Below, piece by piece: positions 58,467-64,000 of a DNA stretch of 64,000 nucleotides. Source of the stretch: Dermatemys mawii (lineage: Eukaryota; Chordata; Testudines; Dermatemydidae). The DNA is taken from assembly GCA_007922305.1 (NCBI GenBank), contig ML677335.1, forward strand, positions 19,006,246 to 19,070,245, read 5' to 3'. Every line of letters starts with the position of its first letter. Within the stretch, counting starts at the first letter, position 1. The position numbers and the translations under genes were made by a program. The notes under the pieces are model-generated. The model saw nothing but the letters and a program-made list of their open reading frames with translations, ran no database searches and was not told the origin of the DNA.

Positions 58467-60155
58467 ATGCCTCGTACTTGTGTGAACAGTGCAGATAACT
58501 TCTGCTATGTTTGTGGTGAAGTGACTTTTGCCTCACAAAAGCGCAGTATAACCACTATGGTTAAGAAAGCCTATCACCTTTATTTTGGCTGCAAAATTGG
58601 AGATCAGGACAAGAGGTGGGCCCCACACATATGCTGCAACACTTGTGCAACAAATCTTTGCCAGTGATTGAACAGGAAAAGGAAATCTATGCCTTTTGCA
58701 CTGCCAATGATTTGGAGAGAGCCAACAGATCATACCAGCAATTGTTACTTCTGCGTGGTGCCTCCAGCTAGGAAAGGTGTGTCAAAGAAGAAAAAGTGGA
58801 CTGTGCATTATCCAAACATTCCATAAGCTATACGCCCAATACCCCACGGAGAAGGACTGCTGGTTCCCAATGCACCAGAATCATTCTCACTTGAGTCAGA
58901 CGAGGAACAGGATGAAACTTCTGGTCCTGAACCATCAATGTCACAGGACCCACATTTTCTCCCATCCTCCTCCTCTGAACCACACCTCATAACACAAGCT
59001 GAACTGAATGACCTTGTCAGGGATTTGGAACTATCCAAGAGTAAGGAAGAGCTGTTGGGCTCCAGACTACAGCAGTGGAATCTCCTGGCAGGTGATGTTA
59101 GGGTTTCCATGTTCCATGACCGTCAAAAGGATCTTGTCCCATTCTTCTTCATGGAAGGTGATCTTGTAGCCTGCAACAACATCGATGGTGTGATGGCAGC
59201 CCTCAACATCGTTCACGATCCAGATGAGTGGAGACTCTTCATTGATTCATCGAAGACGAGTCTTAAAGCTGTTTTGCTGCACAATGGCAATGTTTTGCCA
59301 TCAATTCCAGTTGGTCATGCAGTCTATATGAAGGAAACCTATGACACCATGAAACAACTTTTGAGGTGCATAAACTATGACCAACATCAGTGGCAGCTTT
59401 GTGGCGATTTGAAGGTTGTTGCCTTCTTGCTTGGTCTGCAGACTGGATACACAAAGTACTGCTGTTTCCTCTGCGAATGGGATAGTCATGCAAGAGATTC
59501 CCACTACATCAAGAAAGATTGGCCACTCCGACAGTCATTGGAGCCTGGGAGGAAAAGTGTTCAGCATCCACCACTTGTTGAATCAAGGAAGATTTTGTTA
59601 CCACCCTTACACATCAAGCTGGGTCTGATGAAGAACTTTGTCAAGGCCATTGACAAAACACAAGCAGCTTTCAAGTACCTCCATGGAAAATTTCCAAGGT
59701 TAAGTGAAGCTAAGATAAAGGAAGGTGTCTTTGTTGGTTCTCAGATTCATGAACTTCTTCGAGATGATGCATTTGACCATGCACTGCGTGGCAAGGAAAA
59801 GACAGCATGGAAAGCCTTCCAGTCAGTGGCAATACATTTTCTTGGAAACAACAAGGCAGACAATTACAGGTTGTTGGTGGAAAACCTCCTCAAGGCATAC
59901 AAAAGCCTTGGTTGCAACATGTCACTAAAGATACATTTTTTGCACTCTCATCTAGATTTTTTTCCACCGAACTGCGGAGCAGTGAGCGACAAGCATGGCG
60001 AGCGATTTCACCAGGACATTGCAACAATGGAGAAACGCTATCAGGGCAAATGGAGCCCATCAATGCTTGCAGACTATTGCTGGACAGTGACAAGAGATGC
60101 TCCATTTAATGAATACAAGAGACAAGCCAAGAAGCGCCAAGTAGACACTGAATAG
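58467..60155 (+). pseudogene. Uncharacterised transposase-like protein, two nonsense codons
   Basis: One frame of 562 codons runs from ATG 58467 to the stop at 60153-60155, broken only by TGA at 58665-58667 (probably from TGG) and TAA at 58824-58826 (probably from TCA). The last 405 codons are open from 58938. Residues 1-110 carry CxxC pairs ('FCYVCGE', 'CCNTC', 'CYFC'), a likely zinc-binding DNA-recognition module. Residues 158-563 include 'WRLFIDSSKTSLKAVLLHNG', 'LCGDLKVVAFLLGLQTGYTK', 'CCFLCEWDS', 'LPPLHIKLGLMKNFVKAI', 'SLKIHFLHSHLDFFP' and 'GERFHQDI'. The Asp and Glu residues in these blocks suit an RNase-H-like DDE fold, but that is inference. I know the family as multi-copy uncharacterised proteins in arthropods, cnidarians and reptiles; no named superfamily. 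Confidence 0.75.
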
Positions 60156-60480
60156 GACTAAACTATGTACATAATAGTTTTTTTGCCTTTTGTTTCATAA
60201 TACATTTTATTTATATAACCCTTTTGCTGATTTTTAAAGTGTTACATAAACAGGACAGGTGAACTATTATCATGTAAAGCAACCATAAACACATGAAAAG
60301 ACCTAGGTTTACAATTTATGATTAAAACTCTACTATCTACACAATATACATAGACATAAAATGTAAAAACTTAAATATCTTAGAAATAGTAACCAATCAG
60401 TTGTTTTATAATTGTCATATTTGAATTCAGCACATCAAAATACATAATAAATATCACATTTTATCTCTGAAGCAGACGAC

Positions 60481-61109
60481 TTCTAAAAAATTGTAGACCA
60501 GTTTAATCATGTCTCTCCGTATTTTATATAGCTATTAATATCTTATGACTTGAAAATACATTATATTCAGTTAAGGACACATTAAATTTGTAAGGAAAAA
60601 ATCCAATTACATTATTTAGTGTCTGTTGCTATAGTATTTGCCATGTGTATCAAATAAGTAGAAAGACCTCCTAAAAGCATTTCTTACATTTTTTACATTT
60701 ATTTATTTATATAAATAAATTCCTGGGTCATTTAAATTTCAAAGGGACTTTGGGATAAATATGAATTTAACAATTTGAGTATATCAGCTATACCACATTT
60801 CAAATAAAGTGGTACTCTTAGCTTATGATATACAAGAGGAATATGACACCACTTAGTAGGTCTGGATTTACAACATCATGTCGTCTGGAGTGCTTCTCAA
60901 AAGGATGTATGCAGAAGGATGTAATGATACTGATGACTATTCTCTGATGAGGTGATTACTGGCAAGATTCAGAAAGCTGCCTTGAAACATTTTAGTGTAC
61001 TATTTAGTTTTGCTTTTAATGTTCACATGCATCAAGACCACTGTTTCTCATCTGTCTCTAAATAGTTAGGAATGTCTCTCATCACATCTTTAGGTATTTC
61101 TCTGACAAT
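60481..61109. other. Non-coding, nothing recognised
   Basis: AT-rich. Some of its first part may still belong to the transposon 3' tail. Confidence 0.4.
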
Positions 61110-61190
61110 TAATTGTCGTGTGTACAGCACTTTGAAAATAAAACAGCCTACAGAATGTTAGGTCTTATAATAATTATTTTATTGACAAAT
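61110..61190 (+). mobile_element. L2-type LINE 3' tail
   Basis: 'gtgtacagcactttgaaaat', 'agcctacagaatgttaggtc' and 'ttataataattattttattg' follow the L2 3' end consensus (tacagcgctttgaaaat...ctatagaaatg...ATTATT). Only the terminal 80 bp remain. Confidence 0.6.
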
Positions 61191-62454
61191 TCAAGTCTGT
61201 TTCAGCACTTCCATTTTGAAAGCCTATTTTGCACAGTGTAATGACTCAAATCATACAAAGCTCTTCTAGATTACAACGTGACATACAAGATTCTCTTGTC
61301 TGTACTAACTTCCATTAACACTTTTGTAAAAAATATGTTTCTGAGTATCACAACAGCTCTCAAACAGTTTCCTAGTAATTTCTACCTCTCGCCTGCTGAG
61401 GATGTTGTGCCTCTGTGTTTGTTAATGTGCAGCACAATATATAAATCCCAGTGTTACAGGAGTGTCTGTTATCTTTGGCTGGGCATCTGATTTCTTTGTT
61501 CCTTCTCTTCAGAGGAGGCACAGCACAGCTTATTTTCTACGTGGATGATTTCTAACTTCTGTGCATTCATGGGACAACCAAATGTGAGATGACTGTGTTT
61601 TCTGGCAGATATCCTTAAGGGAGTTGATTTGGAGTCATGCCCTAGCTGTCTTAGAAAGAGCAGATTCCCCACTGGGTGAAGGATCCTCCATAGCCCCACC
61701 TTTTAACCTGTTTTGTGCCAATCCTTTGTTAACACTTTATCTACTCCAGGCCAACTCTCCATATATACATCTGCTTGTTTGCCTGCCATGAATAGTGTTT
61801 TGGGGTTACATTCAAGAAGGCCTGCTCTCAGTTCATGAGAATACAGTTTATAGAGCTGCTTTATTCCCATCACCTCAACGGCCTCTTCTGGCATGGAAAC
61901 CCCTTTCCCATACATCTATTCCCTTATATACTCTCCCAAATGAGTTGCAAATTGAGAATAAATCTCAAAACTCTTTTTTTCTGAGCTCACTTAAATTTCT
62001 TTCTATATTCTTCAAGGATTAGTTCAAATGTTTGTAGCGAAGTGATTTAAACTTCTTATATTCCAAACAATACTTATGGGTGAATGAGTGGAGCGTGCCT
62101 TACCGTTCAACAAAGGAGCTAGAAACCGTATCTTATTAATGCTAGTCACTTGGTTAAATATACACCCCCTTTAAATAAACATCTATACTATCCCCCTCTT
62201 TATATTCATATTTTATCCCTGTGGTCTGTGCAATGAGATGTGTGGTTTTTGACTCCATTTGCAATCATTCTATTTCACGCTGGCATCCCCTTCTCCACTG
62301 TGTGAACTTCTTTCCCCCAGCTGTAGTCTCTTCCGATATAACCTGAATTTATCTGGGGCACTCAGCCTGGATGATGATCTAGTGTTTCTCCCATCAGGGT
62401 AAACACACCTTTCGTCTTCTCAGATGATGCGGTCTTCCTCTGCACTCCCATTTG
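61191..62454. other. Non-coding, nothing recognised
   Basis: No gene or named repeat. Overlapping open frames at 61703-61915 and 61795-62022 have no domain. Confidence 0.45.
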
Positions 62455-62525
62455 CAATGTGCAGGTTAGACTAGATGATCATGATGGTCCCTTCTGACTT
62501 AAAACCTTTGAGTTCCTGAGTCGTC
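62455..62525 (+). mobile_element. CR1 LINE 3' end
   Basis: 'ggttagactagatgatcatg' followed by 'atggtcccttctgacttaaa' and 'acctttgagttcctgagt' is the CR1 3' terminal consensus (gactagatgatcatgatggtcccttctgacc). Strongly truncated. Confidence 0.75.
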
Positions 62526-64000
62526 TTCTGCTTTGAATTCTCATGGTTAGCCTGTTCCAGTTCACCCTCCCTCAACCTCTGCCATCTGGACTGATTCTTG
62601 GCATTGTTTGTTCCTGTTTACCCTGACTTGAGGTATCTTCAATCTCTTCAACTTCTGAACCTCTATTTGGTCCTGGGTGATTCAGACTGGCCATCTGCAA
62701 AGTATTGGTAGATGTTTCTTCTCTCCTGGCTCAACAAATAGCTGCTGAAATATTCAGTTTGCTTGGTTTCAAAGACTCAATCTGTGCTGAATCCCCCCCC
62801 CCTTAAATCTTAACCTTCCAGATATTTTCGTGAACTTTCAATGAGGATACAGGGGCATGGTGGTATTTTCTCCTCTTGACTTTACCACTTCTCCTCAGAG
62901 CTAGGAAAAGGCAGATAGAGCCATGCCTATAAGATTCTTAGTCTGTTTAGTCTCCTGGGTCCCTCCTGGCACTACTCACATTTGACTTTTCCTTGTACTG
63001 GGACTGATATCAATCAAGCACTAAAACTAAAATCTTCCAGAGATGTTCTCAAGGCCTCCTCCATCAAAATAGACAAGTGTCAGGACTCATGACCCCTTCA
63101 CATACGGAGATAAAAATAAAACAGAGTGAGCTAGTAATCCTACCCCAGAAAATTCAGTCAAAGCAAGTGGTGATTGTTGATTGACATCTTATCCCTGCAA
63201 TGATGGCAACCACTTGAAACCTGTCTCTCTTTCATATTCAACCAAAACCAATATGGCTGTAAAATAAAGGGAATCACCACAAACAAAAATATGGCATAGA
63301 ACTGATAGTACAAAACCGCAACAGCCCCATAGTGTTGAGACAAACAATGAAATAAAAACTGACAAGAGAAAGAAACAAGAAAATCTTAGCTAATGTAGTA
63401 GAGAACCAAATGAATTTGGGAGTATATGTTATTCAAGAAAACATTAACACAAAAAAGTAGAAGGCTACAATAAGAGGCTGCAATTGCATTGCTTCAGTGA
63501 TTGGAAGGAACTGAAGTGGACTTGAGGCTGCAACAACTACAACAGATCACCTCAGGTCCAAATGTTCAGTACTATAAAGGAGGCTCTGTGGCCCCAACAT
63601 TCACTGTTTTCTAGGTGGTTCCACGTTCAGTGTTGAGTGTGTATATCAGTGCGGATGCGTAATGACAATACTTAATAGTCTGTTATTTGGAGGAACATGT
63701 ATTTACACTGTCTAATAAGTTCATTTTCAAGACAGCCAGTATCAAGAAAAAACAAAGAAAAAATGCTTTGTGACAGCATTACACTCCAATTCAAAAGAAA
63801 AACAAATAATAATTATATACTAGCCAGACACATTGAGAAAGCAATAAAAATAATGCAGAACACTATATCAGCTGAGCAGAGACGAACAGCGTACAAGAGA
63901 AGAGAAACGTAATAAAAGGAAAGAGAAATCAGTGTGTTTAGTAGGAGTAGTGCAGCAGAAGTGAATGAGAACCCCTACCTGTTTAATAGCACTTAACTCC
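62526..64000. other. Non-coding, nothing recognised
   Basis: No exon seen up to the window edge. A run of nine or ten C residues lies near 62794. The 71-codon frame at 63697-63912 is lysine-rich from A-rich sequence and not considered a gene. Confidence 0.45.

Larger units (their letters stand above)
58000..60480 (+). mobile_element. Transposon of an unassigned family, about 2.4 kb
   Basis: The unit comprises a 5' region with an imperfect palindrome (58080-58098, 'gggtca' ... 'tgaccc'), a TATA-like 'ttataaag' (58129-58136), a cluster of ATTGCATCA motifs, a single long frame (58467-60155) and an AT-rich 3' tail. From memory the flanks, as well as the frame, recur in turtle genomes, supporting mobility. 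I could not find terminal inverted repeats or a target duplication, so the stated ends are approximate. The compact single frame with a zinc-binding N-terminus points to a DNA transposon rather than a retroelement; this is inference. Confidence 0.65.

Overview
This is vertebrate genomic DNA: AT-rich, almost entirely non-coding, packed with decayed interspersed repeats, with two short exons joined by consensus GT-AG introns. The repeat mix is CR1 retrotransposons with octamer 3' tails, Penelope 3' ends, PIF-Harbinger-like and hAT-like MITEs with 'GTCTACACT'-type ends, and TGTCATAAATAT-type LTRs. From memory of such repeats it suggests a turtle, with a crocodilian as the next option; this is inference. 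There are no operons, CRISPR arrays, rRNA genes or convincing tRNA genes.

The only host gene recognised is PRKG1 (cGMP-dependent protein kinase 1) on the + strand. Two consecutive coding exons, 27836-27901 and 31673-31747, encode the end of the second cyclic-nucleotide-binding domain and the start of the linker to the kinase domain. They share one continuous reading phase across a 3,771-bp intron. More than 27 kb upstream and 32 kb downstream hold no other exon I could recognise, which fits a very long gene. Nearly everything else would then be PRKG1 intron.

Layout. 1-17 kb: a CR1 reverse-transcriptase scrap, a Ty3/gypsy gag-protease relic (3.1-4.35 kb, minus), two abutting LTR-like blocks (9.6-11.3 kb), an L2-type tail and a CR1 tail. 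17-24 kb: a Penelope 3' end, a MIR, and a three-level nest of MITE, MITE and solo LTR (20.8-22.6 kb), then more MITE material. 26.5-36 kb: a hAT MITE with a perfect 8-bp target duplication, the two exons, a Penelope composite inside the intron between them, and a palindromic Penelope insertion with a 13-bp target duplication (35.7-35.9 kb). 40.6-47.8 kb: two CR1 copies, an LTR-like block, and three MITEs. 48.8-57.2 kb: a purine-rich tract, MIRs, a 1.4-kb LTR with an internal 62-bp tandem repeat, and a badly decayed non-CR1 LINE (minus).

The most notable element is at about 58.0-60.5 kb: a transposon-like unit with a nearly intact 562-codon frame (58467-60155), interrupted only by two in-frame nonsense codons. 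Its 5' region carries three copies of a 9-mer spaced 20-21 bp apart. I recognise the protein as a multi-copy, uncharacterised animal family but cannot assign it to a named transposase superfamily; it is the best candidate for a poorly described system here.
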